From assembly GCA_044229235.1 (NCBI GenBank), contig JBGATH010000002.1:128678-192677 (forward strand): a stretch of 64,000 nt of DNA. Reading direction: 5' to 3'. This document shows, one piece after another, positions 7,921 through 17,613 of the stretch (its first letter is position 1; every line of letters starts with the position of its first letter). Position numbers and translations under genes: made by a program. Below the pieces are notes generated by a model. The model did no database searches. It saw only the letters and a program-made list of their open reading frames with translations, and was not told the origin of the DNA. Source of the DNA: UKL13-2 sp044229235 (GTDB lineage: Bacteria; Pseudomonadota; Gammaproteobacteria; Burkholderiales; Usitatibacteraceae).

Positions 7921-8856
7921 TCAGTAGCCCTGTGCCTTGAGCGCGGCGATCTCGGCATCGCCATCGTCCACCAGCCGCTCCCAGCCCTCGACCTTGCCCA
8001 GCCCAAGGCTGCGCGCCATCGACAACAGCAGGCTTTGTCCGGCGGCGGCACGTTCGGGTTGCAACTGGTAAACGGGATCAGCGAACGCCAGCTCGGGCGT
8101 GGTGATGGCCCAGCCACGCGCCTTGAACATGGCGATGACGTCGTCCAGCCACAGCGCGTTGATGAGGTTGTGGTGCAGCAGGATCACCTGCGGGATGTCG
8201 CGCCCCTGCAATTTCCTTGACAGCTCGCGATACGCCTCGGCGCGTTGCCAGACGTGGGCGAGATAGGCGCGCTTGATCGGCGTGACATCGGCCACGGCAT
8301 TTTTCTCCAGCACCTCACGCAGCTTGGCATCCAGCCGCCAGTCGCTGGTGTCGAGGCTCACGTAGGCGTTGCGATAGCCCAGCTCAGCGAGAAAGGCGCG
8401 CATGCCGTCGCGCTTCTCCGGCGTATTGCCTTCGCGCAGGAAGGTGAAGCGAAACCACTTTCGATAGCCCGGCAACGCGCGTATCACCGCATCGCAATCG
8501 AGCAGCTCCTTTTGATATTGCACTAGGCTGATGCCGGCGCTGTTCAGATCCAGGTGCGTGACGGTGTGGTTGCCGACCGCGTGGCCCGCGTCACCCCAGG
8601 CCCTTGCCAACGCCAGCCCCTCGGGCCGGTCGGCACCGTTGGCGACGGTCACAAACAAGGCCGCCTTGACGGCATGTTTTTCCAGCGCCGCCAACAAGGC
8701 CTGATTGCGCTGGGCAGGCGACATCAGCGGCGTCTGCTGCAGACGCGGGCCATCATCGAAGGTGAAGGCGATGGCTTGGGCGTGGCTGGCCGGCGTGAAA
8801 AACACCGCCGTGCAAATCACGGCGGCAATGGCGCAAATGGCGGATGTGATCTTCAT
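7921..8856 (-). CDS. Secreted polysaccharide deacetylase (NodB/CE4 family)
   Basis: A 311-residue protein with a signal peptide ending near ASHAQA (residues 23-28). The CE4 signature is present: TFDDGP at 32-37 supplies the catalytic and metal-binding Asp residues, and HTVTH at 97-101 gives the two metal-binding His. Such enzymes remove N- or O-acetyl groups from chitin oligomers, peptidoglycan or exopolysaccharides in the periplasm or outside. The C-terminal part carries an HH pair (LLHHNLIN) typical of the barrel's end. ATG at 8856 is chosen because CTGGAG stands five bases before it. No sugar-related neighbour indicates the substrate. Confidence 0.9.
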   Translation of the reverse strand: MKITSAICAIAAVICTAVFFTPASHAQAIAFTFDDGPRLQQTPLMSPAQRNQALLAALEKHAVKAALFVTVANGADRPEGLALARAWGDAGHAVGNHTVTHLDLNSAGISLVQYQKELLDCDAVIRALPGYRKWFRFTFLREGNTPEKRDGMRAFLAELGYRNAYVSLDTSDWRLDAKLREVLEKNAVADVTPIKRAYLAHVWQRAEAYRELSRKLQGRDIPQVILLHHNLINALWLDDVIAMFKARGWAITTPELAFADPVYQLQPERAAAGQSLLLSMARSLGLGKVEGWERLVDDGDAEIAALKAQGY

Positions 8857-8931
8857 CGATGCTCCAGGGCGCAGTTCACGCTCGTTGATGATTCGCCGCC
8901 ATTCACGGATCGCAGCGCTAGGCAATTCCGC

Positions 8932-10263
8932 TCAGTAAACCTGCCGCGTGATGGCGCGGCTGTAGTCGGTGCCGTTGATGGTGTAGCGCATCGTGCCGCT
9001 GGTAGCGCTGGTAAATGACAGCGTCATTGTTCCTGCCGGGTCGACCATCTTGTTGCTGGCATTCCACGCGGCAGTGATGGCCGTGGCGCCGCTGACGCGA
9101 TAGAACGGGCTGGTGCAGCCGGCCGAGACCAGCGGACAGTTTGGCGCCACGTACCAGATCGGCTTGCCATCCGCGTCGTAGGTATACCAGGCAGCAAAGA
9201 CGATATTGAACTGCTGGCTGATCGACAGTCCCCAGCCGGATTCATTGCTGTTCCACCACAGGTCGGTGTAATCAATCGCCGGCGGCGTGGTACCGGAGGC
9301 CAGGGGCTGCGGCGTGATCGCCTTACTGCCGGCAACGCCATTGATGGTGAACGCAAATGTGCCGGCGCTGGCACTGGTAAACGCCAGCGATCCCGTGCCC
9401 ACCTTGATCACCACTTTTGCCGCGCCGTTCCACGTGGCAGTCGGCGGCGTCGCGCCGCTGACCTTGAACATGTCGCCCGTGCAGTTGTTGGTGGTGATCG
9501 GGCAGTTGGGAATGACGTACCAGGTCGGCAGGCCCGCGTCATCAAAGGTATAGATGGCCGCAAACAGCAGGTTGCCGTGCTGGGTCAGGCTCATGCCCCA
9601 GCCGGACTCGTTCGCGTTCCACCACAGGCCCTGGTAGTTGTTGGTGGTGGCAATGGCCGCGCTGAGGAGGACGAAATTCGATTTCTGGAACGTGTTCTCC
9701 AGCAGCGGCGCGGCCAGCGGCAGGGAATCGAACGGGCTGCCGGCGTTGATCAGCGGCAGGCGCGCAATCGCATCGACCACTGCCATGCTGCCGGCACTGA
9801 CCTCGCCGAACACGGTGAAGCCGCCATTTTGCGTATCGAGATTGGCGCTGTTGTCGGCCAGATTGATAAACCACTGCGAGGTGGCGCTGTTCGGGTCGCC
9901 GCCTTGCTTGGCCATGGCGATGGTGCCGCGCTTGTTGGATCGGCTGGCACTGAATTCGTTGGCTACCGGCGGGTTGGTGACGATTGCCGTGGCGATGCGC
10001 TGCGAATCGTCCCAGATGAATCCGCCACCCTGCACCACAAATCCCGGTTCGGCGCGATGAATGAACGAGTTGACGTATTTGCCGCTGTTCACATACGCCA
10101 GGAAATTGGCGACAGTGCGCGGCGCGGCGGTGTCGTATAGCGTGATGTCGATGGCGCCCAGGTTGGTCTGCAGGCGGACGATGGTGGCCGACGCGCCCGG
10201 CGCGAGCGCCGCGAAAATGACCAATGCCACCAACCGGAAAAAATGCTGCTTCAGAAAAAGCAT
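8932..10263 (-). CDS. Secreted cyclophilin-type peptidyl-prolyl isomerase with two C-terminal NESGWG repeats
   Basis: A 443-residue exported protein. After a signal peptide (about 1-26) comes a cyclophilin domain to about residue 200, with FIHR at 67-70, FVVQGG at 75-80, NSATSQWFINL from 125 and GFTVFGEV from 148, the usual active-site landmarks (FxHR, QGG, SQFFI). Two repeats of about 110 residues follow, from about 210 and 331, each opening with LWWNxNESGWG and containing AAxYTxDxxGxPxWYV and a Cys pair. These repeats occur in secreted proteins of this class with unknown role. The protein would catalyse proline isomerisation in the periplasm, the repeats perhaps binding a surface partner. 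Confidence 0.9.
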   Translation of the reverse strand: MLFLKQHFFRLVALVIFAALAPGASATIVRLQTNLGAIDITLYDTAAPRTVANFLAYVNSGKYVNSFIHRAEPGFVVQGGGFIWDDSQRIATAIVTNPPVANEFSASRSNKRGTIAMAKQGGDPNSATSQWFINLADNSANLDTQNGGFTVFGEVSAGSMAVVDAIARLPLINAGSPFDSLPLAAPLLENTFQKSNFVLLSAAIATTNNYQGLWWNANESGWGMSLTQHGNLLFAAIYTFDDAGLPTWYVIPNCPITTNNCTGDMFKVSGATPPTATWNGAAKVVIKVGTGSLAFTSASAGTFAFTINGVAGSKAITPQPLASGTTPPAIDYTDLWWNSNESGWGLSISQQFNIVFAAWYTYDADGKPIWYVAPNCPLVSAGCTSPFYRVSGATAITAAWNASNKMVDPAGTMTLSFTSATSGTMRYTINGTDYSRAITRQVY

Positions 10264-10333
10264 TGCGAAAGCCTCGATACGGATAAATGGAATGGGCGCG
10301 GAATTTCGAACCGCGCGGCCAGCATGGTCGCAT

Positions 10334-10358
10334 ATCCCGGCCAGATTGCGGCCGGGAT
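10334..10358 (-). terminator. Hairpin downstream of the RIO kinase gene
   Basis: ATCCCGGCC and GGCCGGGAT form a perfect 9-bp stem with a 7-base loop, 40 bases past the stop of the minus-strand kinase gene. No T-run follows on that strand, so it may need Rho or only protect the mRNA end. Confidence 0.4.
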
Positions 10359-10397
10359 TGTTGCTGCAGCGTAACTGGCGCCGGCCGACAGGAGCGA

Positions 10398-11249
10398 TTA
10401 CAAATCCCGCGCCTGCTTCAGGCGCTCACGTTCGGCCTTCTCGCGAATCACATCGCCGATTTCCCGGATCACCGCGTGGACGTCCGCCGAGCGCTCGTCG
10501 CGCGCGAACTTGCCGGTCAACACGGTATCGGGCAGCAGCAGCCCGCTTTTGTAGAGCGCCCAGATTTCGCTGCCGTAGTCGGTCGCCAGCAATTCCGGCG
10601 CAAACCGTCCAAACCAGTTGCGCAGGTTTGCCACATCGCGCTCCAGCATGGCGGCCGCACTGTTGTTACCGGCGGCATCCACCGCCTGCGGCAGATCGAT
10701 GATGACCGGGCCATCGGCCGCGACCAGCACGTTGTATTCGGAAAGATCGCCGTGCACCAGCCCGGCGCACAGCATGCGCACCACCTGGGTGATGAGCACC
10801 TGGTGATACTCGATCGCCTTTTCCGCGGTGAGCTCGACATCATTGAGGCGCGGCGCGGAATGACCGTGTTCATCGGTCACCAGTTCCATCAGCAGCACGC
10901 CGCCGTAGAAGTTGTAGGGCCGTGGTACGCGTACGCCGGCGGCGGCGAGGCGGTGCAGCGCATCCACCTCTGCGCTCAGCCACGCCTCTTCCTGCTGTTC
11001 ACGGCCAAATCGCGAACCCTTTTCCATGGCACGGGCGCGCCGGCTGTTTTTCACCTTGCGGCCTTCGGTGTACTGCACCGCCTGACGGAAGGAGCGCTTG
11101 TTGGCCTCCTTGTAAACCTTGGCGCAGCGGATCTCGCCGCCGCAGCGGACCACATAGACCACGGCTTCCTTGCCGCTCATCAGCTGGCGCACCACCTCGT
11201 CGATGAGACCCTCCTCAGCGAGCGGTTGCAATCGTTTGGGGATTTTCAT
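10398..11249 (-). CDS. RIO-type serine/threonine protein kinase
   Basis: A 283-residue RIO1-like kinase. The phosphate-binding region has SGKEAVVYVV at 25-34 in place of a Gly-rich loop, Lys44 in RCAKVY is the ATP-binding lysine, the catalytic loop is HGDLSEYN at 166-173, and IIDLPQ at 183-188 replaces the DFG motif, as in RIO kinases. The activation segment is absent, again as in this family. Archaeal and eukaryotic relatives act in ribosome maturation; roles in bacteria are poorly known. ATG at 11249 begins the conserved MKIPKRL start. It lies alone between a cyclophilin and a GGDEF gene, with 150 bp upstream. Confidence 0.9.
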   Translation of the reverse strand: MKIPKRLQPLAEEGLIDEVVRQLMSGKEAVVYVVRCGGEIRCAKVYKEANKRSFRQAVQYTEGRKVKNSRRARAMEKGSRFGREQQEEAWLSAEVDALHRLAAAGVRVPRPYNFYGGVLLMELVTDEHGHSAPRLNDVELTAEKAIEYHQVLITQVVRMLCAGLVHGDLSEYNVLVAADGPVIIDLPQAVDAAGNNSAAAMLERDVANLRNWFGRFAPELLATDYGSEIWALYKSGLLLPDTVLTGKFARDERSADVHAVIREIGDVIREKAERERLKQARDL

Positions 11250-11399
11250 GGGCGCTGTTGATTGGCTGCGATGCCGCGGTACCGTGCTGGAAAAGACAGG
11301 CATCTTACGCGCGAAGTTGTAGCGACATCCCACCGGCCCAAAACGTTGCCCATGCCGCGGCACCCTCCGGCATTGCTGCATCGTTGACCGGCGACCCCA

Positions 11400-14015
11400 C
11401 TAACCCCGTTCGACGCGGTTGCGACCTGCCTGCTTGGCGCGATACAGGGCGGTGTCGGCGCGCAGCAGCATCGACTTGATGTCGTCGCCGGCGCGGAAAC
11501 TGCTCACGCCGAAGCTGCCGGTGCGCGAACCGGCGACCGGAATGGGATGCGCAGCCAGGAGCGTTCGCACTTTCTCGGCCACCATGGCGGCCTCGTCGAT
11601 GGAAGTATCGATGCACACCATCAGGAACTCCTCGCCGCCCCAGCGGCCGACCATGTCGGTTTTGCGGATGTTGTCGCGCAGCACCCCGGCCACTTCTGCC
11701 AGCACGGTATCGCCGACATCGTGCCCGTAAGTGTCGTTGACGCTCTTGAAGAGGTCGATATCGACGAGGATCAGCGAAAGCGTGCGCTGATGGCGTTCAC
11801 AGCGCGCCAGTTCCTCCTCCAGCGCCACCTCGAGCCGCAGGCGATTGGCCAGGCCGGTAAGGCGGTCGGTGGTCGACAGCGATTCCAGCTCGCGGTTCTT
11901 TTCCAGCAACTGGGCCTGCAGCAGCTTGAGCTCGTCCAGCGCCAGCGCGGTTTCGCTGCGCGCCCGTTCGGCGACGGCGTAGGCATGGCCGTTGGCCAGC
12001 GCGATGGCGCCATACGCGCAAAGCGTGCGGAAAATGGCGGTCTCGCGCTCCGCGTAGGCATCGGCCTGCGGCGACTGGATGGTAATGGCGCCCAGCGTCT
12101 GGTCGCCCACCCGCAGCGGAGCGAACATCTGGCTCAGGCTGGGCAGCGTGCCGGGGATGAGGTTGCCATGCGGGGTGTCGGCATCGGCACCGTGCATGAG
12201 CACGATTTCCCGGCCTTCGCGCACGCAGCGCGCGACGTTGGAAGTCGGGCTGTCCATCGCCACGCGGTGTGGCGGCAGTACTTCGCCCGCTTCGACAATC
12301 AGCGTGCTCACCAGCGAGCGGCTATCCGCATCCACCAGGTAAATGGCGAAATGGGTGGCATCGAGCAGGCTGTGTACGTGCCGGTCCAGCGCGCGAAACA
12401 CCGAGGTGGCATCGAGGCTCGCGGTGATTTCACGGCCGATCTTGCCCAGGTCTTCGAGTGTGGCGTTGGCCGACAGCAGCGCATCGGCGCGGCGCGCCTC
12501 GGTGGCAGCCAGCTGCTTGTGATGTTCGGTCTCGGCGTGGATGCGTTCGGTTTCATAGCGCACCTGCAGCGCCACCGCGCGGTTGCCCGCCTCCTTGCTG
12601 GCAACGCGCTGGCGCGACACGCCGGCCTGCAGCGCGAGGCGGTAGGCGCGATCGAGGTCACCTTGCGCCGCGTATTCGGCGGCGGCTTCTTCCAGCAGCG
12701 CATGCGGTACGTTGTAGCCTTCGATGCCGTCGGCCAGCGCCAGCGCCTCATTCAAAAAATGCAGCGGTGTTTCGCGGCCGGCGGCGGCAGGTTGCGGCCG
12801 GCTGCGGAGCAGACCCGCGGCGATGCGCAGCAGGTCGATCTGCTTGGCGCGATAGCCATCCTCGCGGCACAGCGCCAGGCTTTCATCCACCAGCGCCAGC
12901 GCCTCTGCCTGGCGATCGAGCCGCGCCAGCGCTTCCGCGCGGCCACGCAAGACATCGGCGAGCATGTCTTTCCATCCCAGCTTTCGGTAGGCGGCCTCGG
13001 CCTGCGCGAACCAGCCGCAGGCGGACTCGTCCTGCCGGAGCGCAAGCGCTACTTCGCCCAGACCCTTGAGCGCACCGGCGTGACTGCCGGAGCCCGCCAC
13101 CGGCGCCAGCACCGCCAGCGCGTCCAGCAAATGCGCCTGCGCGGAATCGTGATGACCCAGCTGATGCAACACTTCACCGGTGTTCGCCAGTAGGTCGCCG
13201 ACCAGGATCGGCCAGCCGGCCGCGCGCGCCATGGCCAGGCCGCGCTCCGACCACTCCAGCGCGAATGAGGGATTGTTCAAATTCAGAAAGGTCGCGCACA
13301 CGCCCGAGGCACCGACGATAGCCTGCCGCACCTGACCGGTTTGCAGCGCCGCATCATGGACTTGCTCGTATTTGCGGGCCGCTTTGCCAAATTCGTTGGC
13401 CAGGCTGGCGAGCCGTGCGGCGGCCGCATCCACCCATGCCGCCACCACCGGATCGCCACTGGCGTGATCGGCGATCCCGCTGGCAATGAACTCCTGGCGT
13501 GCGGCAGCGGCATCGGTAAAGGCGTTGAGATAAATGCCGCGCGCCACCGCCATCGTCCGGCGCTGATGGTCGCCGGCAGAGGCATAGGCTGCGACCGTGA
13601 GGGCCGCCTCGACCGCACGTTGTTTCGGGTTGCCTCGATCCACGCACAGGCAGACCCGCAACCAGTGCGCGTCACCCACGCCGACCGCATCGTCGACGGC
13701 GCCAAACGCCGTCCGCGCGGCAATCTCCAACGCTTCGGCGCGATCGAGATCGCCCGCCAGCCACGCCGCCTCGGCATGAATCAGTTGTACGCGGGCCAAT
13801 GCGCGCGCGTTCTCGGCCGTCACCGGTACGGCCGCTGCCAGCACCTGTGCGACCTTGTCGGCCAGCACAACTGCACGCTTGGTGTCACGCTGCCGCAGGT
13901 GCCACGCCAGCGGCAGCAGCACGTCGAGGGTGTGCGGCGCGCCGGTTGCCGCCATTTGCGTATCGAGGCGCGCATCGAGTCGTTCGACTTCGTTGTTGTG
14001 AGCGAACAGTTGCAT
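11400..14015 (-). CDS. Diguanylate cyclase with TPR-like, GAF and GGDEF domains
   Basis: An 871-residue cytoplasmic protein with no membrane segment. Residues 1 to about 450 are helical repeats of TPR type, then a short coiled coil, a GAF domain at about 500-660, a second coiled coil and a GGDEF domain from about 700. The active site is GGEEF at 793-797, so it should make cyclic di-GMP from two GTP. RKTD at 784-787 is an intact RxxD inhibitory site five residues before it, so product feedback is expected. The TPR region probably receives a protein signal and the GAF domain a small ligand. The gene stands alone. Confidence 0.92.
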   Translation of the reverse strand: MQLFAHNNEVERLDARLDTQMAATGAPHTLDVLLPLAWHLRQRDTKRAVVLADKVAQVLAAAVPVTAENARALARVQLIHAEAAWLAGDLDRAEALEIAARTAFGAVDDAVGVGDAHWLRVCLCVDRGNPKQRAVEAALTVAAYASAGDHQRRTMAVARGIYLNAFTDAAAARQEFIASGIADHASGDPVVAAWVDAAAARLASLANEFGKAARKYEQVHDAALQTGQVRQAIVGASGVCATFLNLNNPSFALEWSERGLAMARAAGWPILVGDLLANTGEVLHQLGHHDSAQAHLLDALAVLAPVAGSGSHAGALKGLGEVALALRQDESACGWFAQAEAAYRKLGWKDMLADVLRGRAEALARLDRQAEALALVDESLALCREDGYRAKQIDLLRIAAGLLRSRPQPAAAGRETPLHFLNEALALADGIEGYNVPHALLEEAAAEYAAQGDLDRAYRLALQAGVSRQRVASKEAGNRAVALQVRYETERIHAETEHHKQLAATEARRADALLSANATLEDLGKIGREITASLDATSVFRALDRHVHSLLDATHFAIYLVDADSRSLVSTLIVEAGEVLPPHRVAMDSPTSNVARCVREGREIVLMHGADADTPHGNLIPGTLPSLSQMFAPLRVGDQTLGAITIQSPQADAYAERETAIFRTLCAYGAIALANGHAYAVAERARSETALALDELKLLQAQLLEKNRELESLSTTDRLTGLANRLRLEVALEEELARCERHQRTLSLILVDIDLFKSVNDTYGHDVGDTVLAEVAGVLRDNIRKTDMVGRWGGEEFLMVCIDTSIDEAAMVAEKVRTLLAAHPIPVAGSRTGSFGVSSFRAGDDIKSMLLRADTALYRAKQAGRNRVERG

Positions 14016-14133
14016 CTAGTTCCGGAACCCTTTGCCGGCAACGATAGCACCGGTGAGCGCTGCCTGCCACTACGGCGGTGGACGGCCGGCGGCCGGTACA
14101 CGCCCGGCGCGCCCGCCAGCTGGTCGCGACGGC

Positions 14134-14904
14134 CTACGTGGCGAGGCCCGCGCGCATCTTGCCGATCACCGACTGCGCCCCGGCCGCCATCAGCCGCGCA
14201 TCCGAGGCAATGGTGACGAACTGGAAACCCTTGGCCACGCGCTTGAGCGCGGCTTCCGGTGTGCCGTTGTGAATGCCGGCCACCACGCCATGCGCTTTGG
14301 CGCGGGCCAGGATGTGATCGATCGCCGCAGCCACCGGCGGATCGACGTCGTCGAATGTTGGCGTGCAGTTGAGGGCCAGCGACAGGTCGGAGGGGCCGAT
14401 ATAGACCGCATCGAGGCCGGGCGTGGAAAGGATCGCATCCAGATTCTCCAGCGCCTGCGCGGTTTCGATCATGGCGAAGGTGACGATGGTGTTGTTGGCG
14501 TGCAGCGGATAGTCGGCGCCGCCGTAGAGCAGTGCACGGATCGGACCGAAGCTGCGGGTGCCCTGAGGCGCGTAGTGGGTGTACGCCACCAGTTTCTCGG
14601 CGTCTTCGCGGGTATTGACCATGGGGCAAATCACCGCGTAGGCGCCGACGTCGAGCGTTTTCATGAGGATGCCTGGCTCCAGCCACGGCACCCGCACCAC
14701 CGGCACGGTTTGGGTGGTGGAGATGGCCTGCAACATCGGCACCATGCCGGCGTAGTCGATCACGCCATGCTGCAGGTCGATGGTCAGCGAATCCCAGCCC
14801 TGATGGGCCATGGTCTCGGCAGAAAAACTGCTGGGAATGGCCAGCCAGCCGTTGACCACGGCGCCACCGGATTTCCAGATGCTGCGAAGGCGGTTTTCTC
14901 TCAT
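14134..14904 (-). CDS. HpcH/HpaI family aldolase, probably for 2-keto-3-deoxy-glucarate
   Basis: A 256-residue class II (metal-dependent) aldolase of the HpaI/GarL type. DLQHGVIDY near residue 45 carries the catalytic His, and the metal ligands are the Glu in AMIETAQALEN and the Asp in IGPSDLSLAL. GarL splits 5-keto-4-deoxy-glucarate, the product of glucarate dehydratase, into pyruvate and tartronate semialdehyde. The gudD gene lies just upstream on the same strand, which supports that role, although HpaI-type enzymes accept several 2-keto-3-deoxy acids. ATG at 14904 opens the conserved part. A 269-base gap holding a family C repeat separates it from gudD. Confidence 0.85.
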   Translation of the reverse strand: MRENRLRSIWKSGGAVVNGWLAIPSSFSAETMAHQGWDSLTIDLQHGVIDYAGMVPMLQAISTTQTVPVVRVPWLEPGILMKTLDVGAYAVICPMVNTREDAEKLVAYTHYAPQGTRSFGPIRALLYGGADYPLHANNTIVTFAMIETAQALENLDAILSTPGLDAVYIGPSDLSLALNCTPTFDDVDPPVAAAIDHILARAKAHGVVAGIHNGTPEAALKRVAKGFQFVTIASDARLMAAGAQSVIGKMRAGLAT

Positions 14905-14979
14905 GGTGTCGCTTTCAGATTTATCGTGTTTGAGAAGGACTTGTGGTTGCCAACCAAATGCTCCCACGGCTTTATGTCC

Positions 14980-15127
14980 TTTCCCGGCGCAGGCCGGGGG
15001 CCAGTTTTCCAGTTCGTTACACGGCGAGAGAACTTGGGCCAATCCGCTGCATCGGCTTGGCGTTCGAAAGGCGCGGAGCATGCTCCGCGAATTCCCTTCC
15101 TCACCCCCCGGCCTTCGCCGGGGAAAG
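14980..15127. repeat. Dispersed inverted repeat, family C, copy 2
   Basis: Arms CCCGGCGCAGGCCGGGGG at 14983 and CCCCCGGCCTTCGCCGGGG near 15106 face each other. This copy is longer inside and includes a palindrome GCGGAGCATGCTCCGC at about 15073, similar to one at 22434. It separates gudD from the aldolase gene and could partly uncouple their expression. Confidence 0.65.
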
Positions 15128-15173
15128 TCATCGATGACGTTACCCGCGATGGCAACGGTGCAATGAATCGTAT

Positions 15174-16508
15174 TCAACGCACCAGCGCCGGCAGCTTCGG
15201 ATTGAATGTCCAGCCGGGTAGCAGATACTGCATCGCGGCCGCATCATCGCGCGCGCCCAGTCCATGCTGCTGGTACAGGCGGTTTGCTTTCGCGACTTCC
15301 GCCATGTCCAGCTCAACGCCCAGTCCGGGCGTGGCCGGCACCTGCACGTGGCCGTCAACAATTTGCAGCGGCGCCTGGGTCAGCCGTTGACCGTCCTGCC
15401 AGATCCAGTGCGTGTCGATTGCCGTCACCTGCCCGGGTGCCGCCGCCGCCACATGGGTGAACATGGCCAGCGAGACATCGAAGTGATTGTTTGAATGCGA
15501 GCCCCAGGTGAGCCCCCAGTCGCGGCAGGTCTGCGCGACACGCACCGAGCCGGCCATGGTCCAGAAATGCGGATCGGCCAGCGGGATATCCACCGACTGC
15601 AGGGACAGCGCATGGGTGAGTTGCCGCCAGTCGGTGGCGATCATGTTGGTGGCGGTGGGCATGCCTGTGGCGCGGCGGAATTCCGCCATGATCTCGCGGC
15701 CCGAGAATCCGTCCTCCGCGCCGCAGGGATCTTCGGCGTAGGCCACCACGCCGCGCAGGTCGCGCATCAGCCGGATGGCATCCTTCAGCAGCCAGCCGCC
15801 GTTCGGATCGAGGGTCACGCGGGCATCGGGAAAGCGTTCATGCAGCGCTGTCACAGCTTCAATTTCTTCTTCACCGCGCAGCACACCGCCCTTGAGCTTG
15901 AAGTCGTTGAAACCGTAGCGCTCACGTGCCGCCTCAGCCAGGCGCACGATGGCGGTGGCGTCCATGGCCTTTTCATGTCGCAGACGCGACCATGCATCCG
16001 CGGCATCCGGTTCACTGGCGTAGTCCAGACTGGTTTGCGTGCGGTCACCGATGTAGAACAGGTAACCGAGCATTTCGACCGCGGCGCGTTGCTGCCCTTC
16101 GCCCAACAACGCGGCCACCGGCAGGCCGAGGTGTTTGCCCAGCAGGTCGAGCATGGCTGATTCGATGGCCGTCACGGCGTGGATGGCGGTGCGCAGGTCG
16201 AAGGTCTGCTGGCCGCGCCCGCCGGCGTCGCGATCGGCAAACCGCTGCTGCACTTCCCGCAGCACCGCCAACCGCGCACCCAGCGGCTGGTTCAGCACCA
16301 GCGGACGCGCCTCCTCCAGCGTGCGGCGGATGCTCTCGCCGCCCGGCACTTCCCCGACACCGGTGTTGCCGGCGCTGTCGGTGAGCACCAGCAGGTTGCG
16401 CGTGAAAAAGGGCCCGTGCGCGCCGCTCAGGTTGAGCAGCATGCTGTCGCGCCCGGCGACCGGAATGACCTCGAGGGCGGTGATGCGCGGCGTGTCGGTT
16501 GCGGTCAA
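15174..16508 (-). CDS. gudD: D-glucarate dehydratase
   Basis: A 444-residue enolase-superfamily enzyme, the usual length of GudD. It dehydrates D-glucarate (or L-idarate) to 5-keto-4-deoxy-glucarate. Landmarks are GAHGPFFTRN near the N-terminus, FKLKGG with the catalytic Lys, LDPNGGW and AEDPCGAEDG with metal-binding acids, TNMIATDW, and GSHSNNHFD with the His-Asp pair. The only start nine bases after the TctC stop is TTG at 16508; no ATG or GTG is close, so a TTG start is likely. It is cotranscribed with the TctC receptor gene and followed by the aldolase. Confidence 0.93.
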   Translation of the reverse strand: MTATDTPRITALEVIPVAGRDSMLLNLSGAHGPFFTRNLLVLTDSAGNTGVGEVPGGESIRRTLEEARPLVLNQPLGARLAVLREVQQRFADRDAGGRGQQTFDLRTAIHAVTAIESAMLDLLGKHLGLPVAALLGEGQQRAAVEMLGYLFYIGDRTQTSLDYASEPDAADAWSRLRHEKAMDATAIVRLAEAARERYGFNDFKLKGGVLRGEEEIEAVTALHERFPDARVTLDPNGGWLLKDAIRLMRDLRGVVAYAEDPCGAEDGFSGREIMAEFRRATGMPTATNMIATDWRQLTHALSLQSVDIPLADPHFWTMAGSVRVAQTCRDWGLTWGSHSNNHFDVSLAMFTHVAAAAPGQVTAIDTHWIWQDGQRLTQAPLQIVDGHVQVPATPGLGVELDMAEVAKANRLYQQHGLGARDDAAAMQYLLPGWTFNPKLPALVR

Positions 16509-16517
16509 GCGGGATGC

Positions 16518-17489
16518 TCAGTCGGCGGAAATCTTGCCAGTCTCGATAACGGTTTTCCAGCGGGCGAATTCGCGCTGCTGGAAGGCCGCGAACTGTTCCG
16601 GCGTATTGGCGATGATCTCGAAGCCGAGCGCGGTGAACTGCTGCTTGAGCGGCGCATCGTTGAGCGAGGCCACGATGGCGGTGTTGATCTGCGTGCGCAC
16701 CGCGGGCGGCAAGCCTTTGGGCGCGACGATGGCCTGCCACGAATAGACTTCGGCATTCTTCACACCACCCTCGCTGAAGGTCGGCACCTCCGGCAGCAGC
16801 GGCGAGCGCTTCTCGCTGGTGATGGCCAGCGCCTTGAGCTTGCCGGCCTTGATATGCGGCAGCACGGCGTTGATGTTCTGGAACGATGCATCCACCTGCC
16901 CGCCGAGCAGGTCGGTGACGGCAGGACTGCCGCCTTTGTACGGGATGTGCAGGCCGCTGGTGCCGGTCTGCTGCCAGAACAGCGCGGCGGTGAGATGGTC
17001 GCTGGAGCCGTTACCCGACGAGGCAAAACTCATTTTGCCGGGATTGGCTTTCTGGTAGGCGATCACGTCGGCCAGCTTGTTGTGTGGCGAGGCGGCCGGC
17101 ACCACCAGCACGTTTGGCGCCTGCACGGCGATGGTGATGGTGTCGAAGTCGTGCAGCGCGTCGTATTGCATGCCCTTGATCAGGTGCGGCGCGATCACCA
17201 GCGGCCCGAGCGAGGTCACCAGCAGCGTGTAGCCATCGGCCGGTGCGCGCTTCACGGCGGTGGCGCCGATGGTGCCGGTGGCACCGGGCTTGTTGTCGAC
17301 GACCACGCCTTTGCCAAGGCGCTCCGCCAGCTTCGGCGCCAGCGATCGGGCCACCGAATCGGTGGAGCCGCCAGGCGGGAACGGCACGACCAGTGTGATG
17401 GTCTTGTCCGGCCAGGCCTGGGCGCCCGCAAAGGTGGCGAAGGCGGCGACCAGCGGTGCGAGCAGCAAACGTGCGATGCGGGTGTTCAT
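16518..17489 (-). CDS. Bug/TctC family tripartite tricarboxylate-transporter receptor
   Basis: A 323-residue periplasmic binding protein. Its signal peptide ends near AGAQA (about residue 24). WPDKTITLVVPFPPGGSTD, the N-terminal Bug signature, follows, then PGATGTIGA and GLHIPYKGG. These receptors bind carboxylates or sugar acids, usually for TctAB permeases, though many are orphans. No TctA or TctB gene is present in this window. Placement before gudD suggests glucarate or a related aldarate as ligand. ATG at 17489 is fixed by GAGGAGA nine bases upstream. It is divergent from the GntR regulator. Confidence 0.9.
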   Translation of the reverse strand: MNTRIARLLLAPLVAAFATFAGAQAWPDKTITLVVPFPPGGSTDSVARSLAPKLAERLGKGVVVDNKPGATGTIGATAVKRAPADGYTLLVTSLGPLVIAPHLIKGMQYDALHDFDTITIAVQAPNVLVVPAASPHNKLADVIAYQKANPGKMSFASSGNGSSDHLTAALFWQQTGTSGLHIPYKGGSPAVTDLLGGQVDASFQNINAVLPHIKAGKLKALAITSEKRSPLLPEVPTFSEGGVKNAEVYSWQAIVAPKGLPPAVRTQINTAIVASLNDAPLKQQFTALGFEIIANTPEQFAAFQQREFARWKTVIETGKISAD

Positions 17490-17613
17490 AAGCAATCTCC
17501 TCGATGAATGCGGATGCAACGTGCCGGCACAGCCGGTGCGCAACGCCGTGATTTCCATCCACCACGGCATTGCCGCCGCCCGGTTGTCGGGATCGCCGGC
17601 CTGAAGAAAACCA

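Noticed and set aside
11547..13193. Long plus-strand frame opposite the TPR-GAF-GGDEF gene
   Set aside because: Low-information Gln/Arg/Gly sequence mirroring the codon bias of the real gene.
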